A stretch of 64,000 bases of DNA from Conexibacter sp. CPCC 205762 (GTDB lineage: Bacteria > Actinomycetota > Thermoleophilia > Solirubrobacterales > Solirubrobacteraceae). Position 1 is the stretch's first letter. Every line of letters begins with the position of its first letter. The notes under the pieces are model-generated. The model searched no databases, was not told the origin of the DNA, and was given only the letters and a program-made list of their open reading frames with translations. Location: positions 186,001-250,000 of the forward strand of contig NZ_JAUTDN010000004.1 of NCBI RefSeq assembly GCF_030646155.1, given 5' to 3'. The position numbers were made by a program, and so were the translations under genes. Shown here piece by piece: positions 1 through 10,721 of the stretch.

Positions 1-660
1 GAGCACGTCGTCGAGCAGCTGGAAAGCGAGCCCGATCGCACGGCCGAACGCGGCGAGCGCGTCGGCCGGGCCGCCGCCGGCGAGCGCGCCGAGCCGGCAG
101 GCCGCCTCGAACAGCGCGCCGGTCTTCAGCTCGCAGCGGTGCAGGTAGCGCGTCAGCGCGACCTCGACGTCCCAGGCGTCCTCGCGCTGCAGCAGCTCGC
201 CGGCCGCCAGCGCGGAGCTGGCCTGCGAGAGCGCGCGCACGTCGTCGACCTCTCCGCCGGCGGCCAGCTCGGCGAAGGCGCGCGAGAAGAGGAAGTCGCC
301 GGTCGCGGTCGCGGCGGTGCGCCCGGCGGCCGCGAAGACCGTCGGGATCCCGCGCCGCGTCGGCGCTCTGTCGAGCACGTCGTCGTGCACGAGGCTGGCG
401 CTGTGGATCAGCTCGACGGCGACGGCCGAGCGCACCAGCCGGTCGGCGTCGGCGCCGGTCGCCGGATCGGCCGCCAGCAGCACCAGCAGCGGCCGCAGGC
501 GCTTGCCGCCGGCGGCGATCGTCGCACCCGCCTGCTCGGCCAGCAGCGGCCCGTAGCCGGCTGTCAGCTCGCCGAGGCGCGACTCCACCCGTTCCATCAG
601 CGAGCCGAGCTGCGGCCCTCCGGCCCGGACGACGGCGTCGAGCGTCGCCGCCGTCGCCAC
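1..660 (-). CDS. Polyprenyl diphosphate synthase, 3' part missing
   Basis: Trans-isoprenyl diphosphate synthase (HepT/IspB type) that would make the side chain of menaquinone. The visible 220 residues contain the GKRLRP substrate-binding motif, the first aspartate-rich motif HDDVLD and the beginning of the second one (QLLDDVL) at the window edge, so the C-terminal third lies outside. It starts with GTG, and its first base is the last base of the upstream menG stop codon (TAGTG), which implies translational coupling. Pairing with menG supports a menaquinone role. The chain length of the product cannot be told from the sequence. Confidence 0.9.
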   Translation of the reverse strand, partial: MATAATLDAVVRAGGPQLGSLMERVESRLGELTAGYGPLLAEQAGATIAAGGKRLRPLLVLLAADPATGADADRLVRSAVAVELIHSASLVHDDVLDRAPTRRGIPTVFAAAGRTAATATGDFLFSRAFAELAAGGEVDDVRALSQASSALAAGELLQREDAWDVEVALTRYLHRCELKTGALFEAACRLGALAGGGPADALAAFGRAIGLAFQLLDDVL

Positions 661-1397
661 TAGCTCGGGACCTCGCCGACGTGGATCGCGATGATGCCGC
701 CCGCCGTGAGCAGGTATCTGATCCGCGTCAGGCCGGCGCGCTCGAGCGTCGCCGCCAGCTCCTGCGGGCCGGGGAAGCGGCGCACCGAGCTGGGCAGGTA
801 GGTGTAGGCGTCGCTGTCCCCGGCGACCTTGCCGAGCGACGGCACGATGCGGTCGAACCAGAGCTGGTAGAAGGTCGACAGCGGCGGCTTCGTCGGCGTC
901 GTTATCTCCAGCACGACGACCTTGCCGCCGGGCCGCACGACGCGCCGCATCTCGCTCAGACCCTGTTCCAGGTCGGAGAAGTTGCGCGCGCCGAAGCCGA
1001 CGGTCGAAGCGGCGAACTCGCCGTCCGCGTACGGCAGCTCCAGCGCGTTGGCCCACTCGAAGCGGACCTGCGCCGGCAGCGCCTGCGCGCCGGCTCCCTT
1101 GACGCGCGCCAGCTCCAGCATCTGCTCGGAGAAGTCACAGCCGACGACCTCGCCGCTCGCGCCGACGCGCCGCGCCAGCTCCAGCGAGAGGTCGCCCGTG
1201 CCGCAGGCGACATCGACGACGCGATCGCCGGGGGCGACCTGGGCGAGGTCGACAGCCCGCCGCCGCCAGTGATGGTGGAGGCCGGCCGTCATGACCGAGT
1301 TCATGCGATCGTAGACGCGCGCGATGCGATCGAACATCGCGCGCACCTGCGGTTCTTCGAGACGACCCGCTTCAGGGCTGTGCTCGGTGCCGCTCAT
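660..1397 (-). CDS. menG: Demethylmenaquinone methyltransferase MenG/UbiE
   Basis: Class I SAM-dependent methyltransferase that methylates demethylmenaquinone in the last step of menaquinone synthesis. The 245-residue length is typical. The N-terminal MFDRIARVYDRMN segment is a UbiE signature, and VVDVACGTGD near residues 60-70 is the SAM-binding loop. GFGARNFSDLEQGL and the proline-rich ITTPTKPP segment are also family hallmarks. It lies 10 bases downstream of the cytochrome b/c gene and is coupled to the polyprenyl synthase after it, so quinone supply and the quinol-oxidising complex share one unit. Confidence 0.93.
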   Translation of the reverse strand: MSGTEHSPEAGRLEEPQVRAMFDRIARVYDRMNSVMTAGLHHHWRRRAVDLAQVAPGDRVVDVACGTGDLSLELARRVGASGEVVGCDFSEQMLELARVKGAGAQALPAQVRFEWANALELPYADGEFAASTVGFGARNFSDLEQGLSEMRRVVRPGGKVVVLEITTPTKPPLSTFYQLWFDRIVPSLGKVAGDSDAYTYLPSSVRRFPGPQELAATLERAGLTRIRYLLTAGGIIAIHVGEVPS

Positions 1398-1407
1398 CGG
1401 CGGCCGC

Positions 1408-2142
1408 CTACTTGAGCGAGCCGAGGAACTGGACCATCGCGTTGAACTTCTCGGGCTCGGTGTCCGAGAGTCTCTGGAACGATGGCATCGGCGCCGTCGG
1501 GTTGCGCAGCGTCTGCGCGATCGCCGCCGCCGGCAGGTTTCTGGCGATGTGGGTCAGTCTCGGACCCGGACCGTGGTTGCCGTTCTCGCCGATCTGGTGA
1601 CAGGCGAGGCAGCCCGACTGGGCGACGACGAGGCGGCCCTGATTCCACTCGGTCAGCGCGGCGCCCTTGAGATCGGCTGGCGGAGCCATGTCGATCTCGT
1701 TCGGGGAGCCGGCGTTGGCGCCGAGGAAGGTCAGGTACGCCATCGCGAAGATCGTCAGGATGCCCGCGGCGGTCGCGATCGGACGGCGCTCCGGGCGGCG
1801 CTCGGCGCTGCGGTCGTAGAACGGCAGCAGGAACAGCAGGATCATGCAGAGCGTCGGCACGCCGATCGTCGCCATCGGGACGAACTCCGGCGGCTTGATG
1901 ATCCGCAGCACCTCGAAGAGGAAGAAGAAGTACCACTCCGGGCGCGGCACGTAGGTCGTCGTCGTCGGGTCGGCCTTCGGGCCGAGCTCCGCGCCGAGGA
2001 TCAGCGACATGAGGATGATCACGATCAGCGTGATCACCGCCATCGCGGAGTCCTTCGCGATCGCGTAAGGGAAGAACGGCTTGCCCTTCGCCTTCAGCAG
2101 CGCGTACTCGCGGAGGTACTCCTCCTTCTCGAGCTGGTTCAT
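1408..2142 (-). CDS. qcrC: Menaquinol-cytochrome c reductase cytochrome b/c subunit (QcrC-like)
   Basis: Membrane subunit joining a subunit IV-like cytochrome b C-terminal half to a cytochrome c domain. Residues about 30-145 hold three hydrophobic helices and the quinone-site motif RPEWYFFF (a PEWY relative). The C-terminal part carries a single heme-binding CLACH (CxxCH) with a later Met-containing loop (TAPMPSF) as candidate axial ligand. This resembles the Bacillus QcrC fusion and not the diheme QcrC of mycobacteria. It follows qcrB by four bases. Confidence 0.9.
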   Translation of the reverse strand: MNQLEKEEYLREYALLKAKGKPFFPYAIAKDSAMAVITLIVIILMSLILGAELGPKADPTTTTYVPRPEWYFFFLFEVLRIIKPPEFVPMATIGVPTLCMILLFLLPFYDRSAERRPERRPIATAAGILTIFAMAYLTFLGANAGSPNEIDMAPPADLKGAALTEWNQGRLVVAQSGCLACHQIGENGNHGPGPRLTHIARNLPAAAIAQTLRNPTAPMPSFQRLSDTEPEKFNAMVQFLGSLK

Positions 2143-2146
2143 GGCG

Positions 2147-2953
2147 TCAGACCTCGTCCTCGATCAGCGACTTCTCGCGCTCAGCTCTCATCCACGGCGG
2201 AGCCGTCGTGCCGAGCTTCGCGACCAGGTAGAGGTGGGCGCCCATGAGCGCCGCGATCAAGCCTGGGACGAGCATCATGTGGATCGCGTAGAAGCGCGAC
2301 AGCGTCGTCGCTCCGAACTCTGGCCCTGCTCGCAGGAAGTCCGACAGGTAGGGACCGACGAGCGGACCGGTGCCGTTGATGTTGACGCCGACGATCGTCG
2401 CCCAGTAGGAGCGCTGGTCGAACGGCAGCAGGTAGCCGGTGAACGACATCGCGAAGGTGAGGATCAGCAGGGCGACGCCGATGACCCAGTTCAGCTCGCG
2501 CGGGTACTTGTAGGCGCCGAAGAAGAATGTTCGCGCCATGTGCAGGCAGATCAGGATCACCATCACCGACGATCCCCATCTGTGCATGCCGCGGACGAAC
2601 TCGCCCAGGAAGGCGTCGTTGACGATGTAGCGGACCGACTCGTACGCGCGCGTCGGCGACGGGTCGTAGTACATCGCCAGGAAGATGCCCGTGACGGCCT
2701 GCGACAGGAAGGCGAACATCGTCGCCGACCCGAGCGTGTAGAACCAGTTGGTCCCCTTCGGGACCTTGCGGAACATCATCCAGCGCAGACCGCCCGAGAG
2801 CGAGGTGCGCTCGTCGAGCCAGTCGACGACGTGGATGCCGCCCTCGGCCGCCGTCTCGACGGGGCCGCTCGGGCCGTTCGCGCCGGCGGGACGCTTCGCC
2901 TTCGACTGCAGGGCGGCCGGGCGCGAGGGGGTGGGAAGTCTGAATCTGGGCAT
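2147..2953 (-). CDS. qcrB: Cytochrome b6-type subunit QcrB
   Basis: Diheme cytochrome b of the bc complex, transferring electrons from menaquinol across the membrane. There are four hydrophobic helices after a roughly 60-residue soluble N-terminus. The expected heme-ligand histidines are visible in pairs: GMHRWGSS and LHMARTF on one helix, FYAIHMM and GAHLYL on a later one. The 268-residue length matches b6-type proteins lacking the subunit IV half, which sits in the next gene. The long Pro/Ala-rich N-terminal tail is an extension relative to Bacillus QcrB. Confidence 0.93.
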   Translation of the reverse strand: MPRFRLPTPSRPAALQSKAKRPAGANGPSGPVETAAEGGIHVVDWLDERTSLSGGLRWMMFRKVPKGTNWFYTLGSATMFAFLSQAVTGIFLAMYYDPSPTRAYESVRYIVNDAFLGEFVRGMHRWGSSVMVILICLHMARTFFFGAYKYPRELNWVIGVALLILTFAMSFTGYLLPFDQRSYWATIVGVNINGTGPLVGPYLSDFLRAGPEFGATTLSRFYAIHMMLVPGLIAALMGAHLYLVAKLGTTAPPWMRAEREKSLIEDEV

Positions 2954-2956
2954 GGA

Positions 2957-3619
2957 CTACTTCTCCGGCGTCGAGAAGCGGGCCGGGTACAGGTACTGGC
3001 CGATGCCGTCGACCGGCTGACCGGGGTCGCGCGGCGAGAAGCGCTTCAGCTCCGAGTTGACGCTGTAGCGAGCGCCGACGAGGACGCGACTGTCCTCGAT
3101 TCTCGTGTAGAAGCGGTCGAGCGGGCGGACCGGAGGACCGCCGGCGCGGAGGCCGCGGAAGTCGTAGACGCCGCCGTGGCACGGGCACAGGAAGCGGCCG
3201 GCGGCGGGCGTGAAGCGAACGGGGCAACCGAGGTGGTTGCAGCGCGTCGAAATCGCGATCACGCGGTTGTACTCGTCCTCGGGCTCGGTGTCGATCTCCG
3301 GGTTGCGGAGACGCACGTACGCCGTCGTCTCACCCGCGGTGCCGATGCCGTTGACGATCGTGAAGACCTTCGGGATGTACTCGTCCTCGTTGAAGTCCGA
3401 GAGCGGCCCGATGTCCTGCCACTGCATCTTCGTGCGCTCGAAGACCGGCCCGAGCGCGAAGCCGAGGGCCGGGAGCGCGAAGGCGGCGACTGCGACGCCG
3501 CCGAGACCCTGCGCCGTGACGTTCATGAACCGGCGGCGGGTGACGGTCTCCCCCTCGAACGCGCCGGGAATGCCACGATCGGCGGTGTAGGGGGAGGATT
3601 TCTTGTGCTTGTCGCTCAC
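2957..3619 (-). CDS. qcrA: Rieske iron-sulfur subunit QcrA
   Basis: Rieske 2Fe-2S protein of the menaquinol-cytochrome c reductase. Cluster ligands are in CNHLGC and CPCHGG. A twin-arginine-like TRRRFMN followed by a hydrophobic helix near residue 35 anchors it and suggests Tat export of the folded protein. I chose the GTG start (VSDKHKK), because the ORF upstream of it is basic and extends into the promoter region. Gene order qcrA-qcrB-qcrC is as in Firmicutes. The 96 bases upstream contain no gene and probably hold the operon promoter. Confidence 0.92.
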   Translation of the reverse strand: MSDKHKKSSPYTADRGIPGAFEGETVTRRRFMNVTAQGLGGVAVAAFALPALGFALGPVFERTKMQWQDIGPLSDFNEDEYIPKVFTIVNGIGTAGETTAYVRLRNPEIDTEPEDEYNRVIAISTRCNHLGCPVRFTPAAGRFLCPCHGGVYDFRGLRAGGPPVRPLDRFYTRIEDSRVLVGARYSVNSELKRFSPRDPGQPVDGIGQYLYPARFSTPEK

Positions 3620-3715
3620 GATGAAAGTCCGTTGGGGCGAGCCGGATGGATCGCGGCGGGAACCATAGCGAGTACGACCCCCCGTGCGTCGCACGGGTGT
3701 CGTCCGCCCCAGCAG

Positions 3716-4281
3716 CTATGGGCGATCTCGGCTGCTGGCAGCGTCCCGCAACGCGGCCGCCGCGTCCACTTCCCCGGCGCGAGCACGCTCCTTCGCGCGC
3801 GTATGCGCGATAGTCGGACCATCGCCGATCGCCGCGGCGGCGGCCTCCCAGGCGGCGTCCGCAAGCGGCTGCGCCCCGCTTCCGCCGCCCGCGTGGGCCT
3901 GCGCGCAGAGCGAGATCAGGTCGGCCAGCTCCGCGACGGCGTCGAGGTCGCCGAGCGCGGCGAGGCGTGCGAGACCGAGTGCATAGAGGCGATCGCCGCC
4001 GAGCAGGCCGAGATCGCGCTCCTGCGGCTGGACGACGTCGCCGTCGCCGTAATGGAGCAGATAGCCCTCGCGCACGGCCGCGAGCGTGAGCGCGTAGTCG
4101 TCGGGCGCGCGCACGCCGCGGGCGCCCGCGGCCGCGCGCGCGGCGAGCGCGTCGGTGTCGGGCGACAGCAGGGCGGCGGCATCCGGAGCCGGCACGGCCG
4201 GCGCAGCCGCGGCGCTGCTCAGCGCGCCGGCCAGCAGCCCGCCCTCGGCGCGCAGCTCGCCCGCCAGCAGGTCACGCGCGC

Positions 4282-4285
<4 letters not shown>
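3716..4285 (-). CDS. Conserved-looking hypothetical protein between hemL and qcrA
   Basis: A 189-residue soluble protein of unknown function. It is Ala-rich and mostly helical, and has no signal peptide or membrane helix. The middle holds the most structured-looking stretch (DDYALTLAAVREGYLLHYGD, then a Leu/Gly-rich helix pair ending in AELADLISLCAQAH). The ATG overlaps the hemL stop (ATGA), so it is translationally coupled to heme synthesis and followed by the bc complex genes. That position suggests a role in heme or cytochrome maturation, but no heme-binding CxxCH or metal site is evident, and this is inference only. Confidence 0.7.
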
Positions 4286-5580
<1,295 letters not shown>

Positions 5581-5593
5581 GCGCGGCAGCGTG

Positions 5594-6684
5594 TCACAGG
5601 CCGGCGTGCTCGCGCTCCCACGCCTTGAACTCGTCGGTGAAGTAGAGCAGCCGGATCTTCTTGAACTCGGTCGAGGAGTAGAGCGTCGCGCGCTCCCCGG
5701 GGCCCTCGATGCCGTGCGTCGTCGCGATCGAGTCGAGGATCGCGTCGCACTCCTCCTTCGAGCGGCCGTGGGCCATCGTGAAGACCGAGTAGGGCCAGTC
5801 GGCGTACGTCGGGCGCTGGTAGCAGTGGGAGATGCCGCGCACCGCCGCCATCTGCCGGCCGACCTCGAGGATCTGCTCCTCCGGGACCTTCCAGACGCCC
5901 ATGCCGTTGGCGGAGAAGCCGGCGCGGCGGTGGTAGAGGATCGCGGCGACGCGGCGCAGCAGCCCGCGCTCCTGCATCCCGGCGAGGTGGTCGAGGAAGC
6001 GCGTCTGGGTCACGCCCAGCTCGGCGGCGGCGGCCGCGTACGGCTCCTGCACGACCGCCATGTCGCCCTGCAGCGCGCGGATCACGGCGATGTCGAAGTC
6101 GTCGTACGGCTGGCGCTCCAGCTCGACCGGGTCGGCGGCGACGGCCTGGGCGGCGAGCGCGCTCGTGTCGCCCTCCATCTCCAGGTCCATGCGGATCTTG
6201 AACAGCTTCAGCGTCGGCAGCTGGCGGACCGAGGTCGCGCCGGCCTCCTGTGCGAGCGCCTGCAGCGTCCCCTCCAGCCCGAGCTTCGAGTCGGGCTCGG
6301 TCGCGATCGTGAACCACATGTTGAACTCGTGGTTGCGCAGGTAGTTGTGCGAGACGCCCGGGTGGGCGTTGATCACCTTCGCCGCCCGGTGCGGGTTGTC
6401 GGCGTCGACCTTCGCCGCCACCAGCATCGACTCGTAGCCGAGCGCGCGCGTGTCGAAGATCGGCGTGACCTGGCGGATGATGCGCTCGTCGAGCAGGTGC
6501 TGGACGCGCTGCATCACGGTCGCCTCGTCGACCTCGGCCAGCTCCGCGACGCGCGCGTAGGGGCGCGGCTCGAGCGGGAACTTGCCCTGCATCAGGTTGA
6601 GCAGCCGTCTGTCCAGCTCGTCGAGCGGGATCGCGGCGCCGTATCTGCGGCTGCGCAGCTTCGGCGTCGCCAGTCTTGAGTCGC

Positions 6685-6688
<4 letters not shown>
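5594..6688 (-). CDS. Fused AhbA/AhbB-like (siroheme decarboxylase family, Lrp/AsnC fold) protein
   Basis: Two tandem Lrp/AsnC-type units in one 364-residue chain. Each begins with a winged-helix ([28 protein letters not shown]) followed by an alpha-beta sandwich. The first half carries [15 protein letters not shown] and the second [18 protein letters not shown]. Both resemble the substrate-pocket motifs of the siroheme decarboxylases AhbA/AhbB and NirD/L/G/H, which are normally separate subunits. Its start overlaps the hemB stop (ATGA) and hemL follows. It could be a siroheme decarboxylase or a heme-sensing regulator derived from one, and the sequence does not decide between them. Confidence 0.82.
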
Positions 6689-7668
<980 letters not shown>

Positions 7669-7737
7669 CGCCGGCTCAGGATAACCGGGTCCCCTCGCGC
7701 CCCCGCGCCGAACGTCAGCGCGGGCGGGCGCGCCGGC

Positions 7738-9081
7738 TCAGGCGAAGCGGCGCAGCGCCAGCCGCGCGACGACGACGTACCCGACCGCGAGCGCGGCCAG
7801 GTGCAGCAGCGGCGTCGCGAAGCTGCCGGGCGCGTCGTTGACGGCGACGTCGAGCGCGGTCAGCGTCGCCTTGAAGGGGAAGATCGCGCAGACGACGCGT
7901 ATGACGTCGTAGGCCCAGCCGGAGACGGCGCTGCTCGGCACCAGCGCCAGGAAGGCGACCGGCAGCGACAGCGTGAAGGCGAGCAGCGAGGCCGACCGCA
8001 CCTCGCGCGCGAGCGTCCCGATCGCGACCCCGAGCGCCGCGAACGCGAGCGCGCCGAGCGCCAGCGCCGGCAGCCACCAGGGCGCGCGGCCGGCGTCGAG
8101 GTCGACCCAGAAGAGGTCGAGCGCGGTCAGCAGCAGCAACGTCACGACCGCGCCGCAGAGGGCCGCCAGGCCGCTCTTGGCGACGAGCAGGCCGAGCCGC
8201 GAGACGAGCCCGCGCACGAGCCGCGAGAAGGCGTGCTCCTCGCGTTCGAGCGCAAGCAGGCCGGAGGCGAGCAGGACCGTCAGGAACATCAGCGAGACGG
8301 TCAGCGCGACGGCGATCGCGTAGCGGTCCAGCGGCGTCCGTCTGCCGCCGATCAGCGTCTGTCTGACGGCGATCGGCTCGCCGACCGAGCGCAGCACCTC
8401 CGTCGACAGCCCGAGGTTCTGGATCGCCAGCCGCGCGAAGCGGTCGACCTGCGCCAGCGCCGTGTACGACGGGGAGTCTCTCGGCAGCGTCGCCATCACG
8501 CCCTCGATCAGCCGCTGCGACGTCTTCAGGCCGAGGATCGAGACGTCGTTGCCGAGGATCGAGATCGAGCCGCCGTCGCGCAGCATCTCGATGTATCTGA
8601 CCGTCGTCTCCTCGTACTTGCGCGAGAGCGCGCGGTTGGCGTCCGACAGGCGCGCCTTCAGCTGCGACTCGATCGCCTGCTGCTTGACCGGGTCCTCGGT
8701 GTTGTAGGCGACCTCGACGGTCGGCTGGCTGCGGCCGCTGGCGAGTCTGTCGGCGATGTCGGGCGGCAGGATCACCGCCGCCATCGCCTCACCGTCCCGG
8801 ACCATCCGCAGCGCGTCCTCGCGCGAGTCGGCGTCGATCACGTCGACAGCTCTCGACAGCTCCGGCAGGAACTCGTCGGCGTTGACGGAGGAGCCGGCGA
8901 CGTCGAAGGTGCGGTCCTGCTTCGGCACGCCGTTGTAGATCGCCAGCGTCGGCTGCCCGGGGCTGCTGGAGAGCGCGCTGCCGATCAGCAGCGCCAGCAC
9001 GACCGGGTAGATCACCAGCAGCGCCACCAGCAGCGGCGAGCGGCGCAGGATCTGCAGGTCCTTCAGCAGCAGCCAGCGCAT
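7738..9081 (-). CDS. ABC-2 type transporter permease
   Basis: Membrane subunit of an ABC exporter (447 residues). One hydrophobic helix near residues 15-40 is followed by a large extracytoplasmic domain of about 200 residues, then five hydrophobic helices. This is the usual architecture of ABC-2/YhgE-Pip-like and Na-efflux-like permeases. It is translated three bases after its ATPase, so the two form one transporter. The substrate is unknown. Arg codons in the extracytoplasmic loop are often AGA. Confidence 0.85.
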   Translation of the reverse strand: MRWLLLKDLQILRRSPLLVALLVIYPVVLALLIGSALSSSPGQPTLAIYNGVPKQDRTFDVAGSSVNADEFLPELSRAVDVIDADSREDALRMVRDGEAMAAVILPPDIADRLASGRSQPTVEVAYNTEDPVKQQAIESQLKARLSDANRALSRKYEETTVRYIEMLRDGGSISILGNDVSILGLKTSQRLIEGVMATLPRDSPSYTALAQVDRFARLAIQNLGLSTEVLRSVGEPIAVRQTLIGGRRTPLDRYAIAVALTVSLMFLTVLLASGLLALEREEHAFSRLVRGLVSRLGLLVAKSGLAALCGAVVTLLLLTALDLFWVDLDAGRAPWWLPALALGALAFAALGVAIGTLAREVRSASLLAFTLSLPVAFLALVPSSAVSGWAYDVIRVVCAIFPFKATLTALDVAVNDAPGSFATPLLHLAALAVGYVVVARLALRRFA

Positions 9082-9084
9082 CGG

Positions 9085-9873
9085 CTAGTGCCCGTGCTCG
9101 TGGAGGAAGCGCACGAACGCCGACTCGAAGTCCTGCGGGCCGGCGGCGTCGCCGCCGACGGCCGCCGCCAGCGCCGCGGGCGAGCCGCTGAACAGCAGCT
9201 CGCCGTCGGCCAGCACGAGCACGCGATCGGCATAGCGCTCGGCCTCCTGCACGTTGTGGGTCGAGTAGACGACCGTCGTGCCGCCCGCGGCGAGCGCGGA
9301 GATGAACTGCCACAGGCGCTCGCGCTGGCGCGGGTCGAGTGAGGAGGAGGGCTCGTCGAGCAGCAGCACCGGCGGCGCCGCGAGCAGCCCGACGGCGATG
9401 TTGACGCGCTGCTGGTTGCCGCCTGAGAGGCGCCCGACCTCGTCGCCGGCGCGCTCCTCCAGGCCCGTCTGCGCGAGCATCTGCGCGACCGTCGCGTCCG
9501 CGTCGGGGACCTTCTCCAGGCGCGCGAACAGGCGCAGGTTCTCGGCCACCGACAGCTTCGAGTAGACGGCCGGCTGCTGCGGCACCCAGCCGATCTCGCG
9601 CGGCTGTCGCGAGACGGAGCCCGCGTCGGGCGGCTGGATCCCGGCGAGGATCGACAGCATCGTCGTCTTGCCGGCGCCGTTGGGGCCGATCAGCGCGACC
9701 AGCTCGCCGGGCGCGGCCTCGAAGCTGACGCCCCTGACCGCGACGCGCTCGCCATAGCGCTTGACGAGACCCTCGACCCGCAGGGCGGGCTTCGCCTTGC
9801 GAGTTCCACTCCTGGAAGCGGCAGCGTCGGTGCCGGGGGAACTCGCGGTCGCGTCGTGAGCGGCGTCGGCCAT
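9085..9873 (-). CDS. ABC transporter ATP-binding protein
   Basis: ATPase of the exporter encoded with the downstream permease. Walker A is GPNGAGKT, the signature is LSGGNQQR, Walker B is VLLLDEPSSSLD, and the H-loop is STHN. The Q-loop is shortened to VPQQ. The first 30 residues are a low-complexity Ser/Ala/Thr extension encoded by a palindromic segment (9799-9846) that resembles an intergenic palindrome at 16617-16667. An internal start nearer KPALRVEGL cannot be excluded. Confidence 0.92.
   Translation of the reverse strand: MADAAHDATASSPGTDAAASRSGTRKAKPALRVEGLVKRYGERVAVRGVSFEAAPGELVALIGPNGAGKTTMLSILAGIQPPDAGSVSRQPREIGWVPQQPAVYSKLSVAENLRLFARLEKVPDADATVAQMLAQTGLEERAGDEVGRLSGGNQQRVNIAVGLLAAPPVLLLDEPSSSLDPRQRERLWQFISALAAGGTTVVYSTHNVQEAERYADRVLVLADGELLFSGSPAALAAAVGGDAAGPQDFESAFVRFLHEHGH
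9799..9846. repeat. REP-like double palindrome inside a coding region
   Basis: Outer arms GCGAGTTCC and GGAACTCGC enclose inner arms CGGCA and TGCCG. The outer arms recur almost exactly in the intergenic palindrome at 16617-16667. It encodes only the low-complexity N-terminal tail of the ABC ATPase, so it may be an inserted repetitive element. Confidence 0.5.
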
Positions 9874-9932
9874 CCCCCGAAGGCTAGCCGGGCGGAGCAG
9901 GGACGCGGCGCACCATCTGCGATGCTCGCGCG

Positions 9933-10721
9933 ATGAACATCCTCTTCGTCGGCGACGTCGTCGGCAGCGCCGGCCGCCGGCTGCTGCTGCAGCTGCTGCC
10001 CGAGCTGCGCGAGGCGCACGACGCGACCTTCGTCGTCGTCAACGGCGAGAACATCTCCGGTGGCGTCGGCATCACCCCGAAGGCCGCCGACGAGCTGTTC
10101 GCCCACGGCGTCGACGTGATCACGCTCGGCAATCACACCTACCGCCAGCGCGCGATCTACCCGTACCTCGACCGCCACGACGCGATCCTGCGGCCGGCCA
10201 ACTTCCTCAAGAGCCAGCCCGGCCACGGCCACTGCGTCGTCGAGCGCGCCGGCGTGCGGCTCGGCGTCGTCAACCTCTCCGGCAACCTCTTCCTGAGAGC
10301 GGGCCGGCCCGCGTTCGCCGAGGCCGACGCGGCGCTGCACGCGCTGCGCAACAGAGTCGACCACGTGCTCGTCGACATGCACGCCGAGGCGACGAGCGAG
10401 AAGGTCGCGATGGGCTGGCACCTCGACGGCCGCGTGACCGCCGTCGTCGGCACCCACACGCACGTCCCGACCGCCGACGCGCGCGTGCTGCCGGGCGGGA
10501 CCGCCTACATCAGCGACGTCGGCATGACCGGCGCCCGCGGCGGCGTGATCGGCGTCAAGAAGGAGCAGGCGATCGAGTCGCTGGTGACGCAGATGCCGGT
10601 CCGCTTCGAGCCCTCCGAGGAGGATCCGTGGCTGATGGCCGTCGTCGTGCGCGCCAGCTCACCGCTGCGCGCCGACGGGATCGAGCAGCTGCTCGTGCCC
10701 GCTCCCGCCGGCTTCCGCTGA
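9933..10721 (+). CDS. ymdB: YmdB-family metallophosphoesterase
   Basis: Dimetal phosphodiesterase of the TIGR00282/YmdB family, which in characterised members hydrolyses cyclic nucleotide monophosphates. Metal-binding motifs in order are GDVVGSAGR, NGENISGG, LGNHTYR, DMHAEATSEK and GTHTHVPTADARVLPGG, followed by the family motif YISDVGMTGA. The 262-residue length is typical. It is transcribed divergently from the ABC ATPase with 59 bases between them. Its 3' end overlaps the convergent glycosyltransferase gene by 63 bases. Confidence 0.92.
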   Translation: MNILFVGDVVGSAGRRLLLQLLPELREAHDATFVVVNGENISGGVGITPKAADELFAHGVDVITLGNHTYRQRAIYPYLDRHDAILRPANFLKSQPGHGHCVVERAGVRLGVVNLSGNLFLRAGRPAFAEADAALHALRNRVDHVLVDMHAEATSEKVAMGWHLDGRVTAVVGTHTHVPTADARVLPGGTAYISDVGMTGARGGVIGVKKEQAIESLVTQMPVRFEPSEEDPWLMAVVVRASSPLRADGIEQLLVPAPAGFR

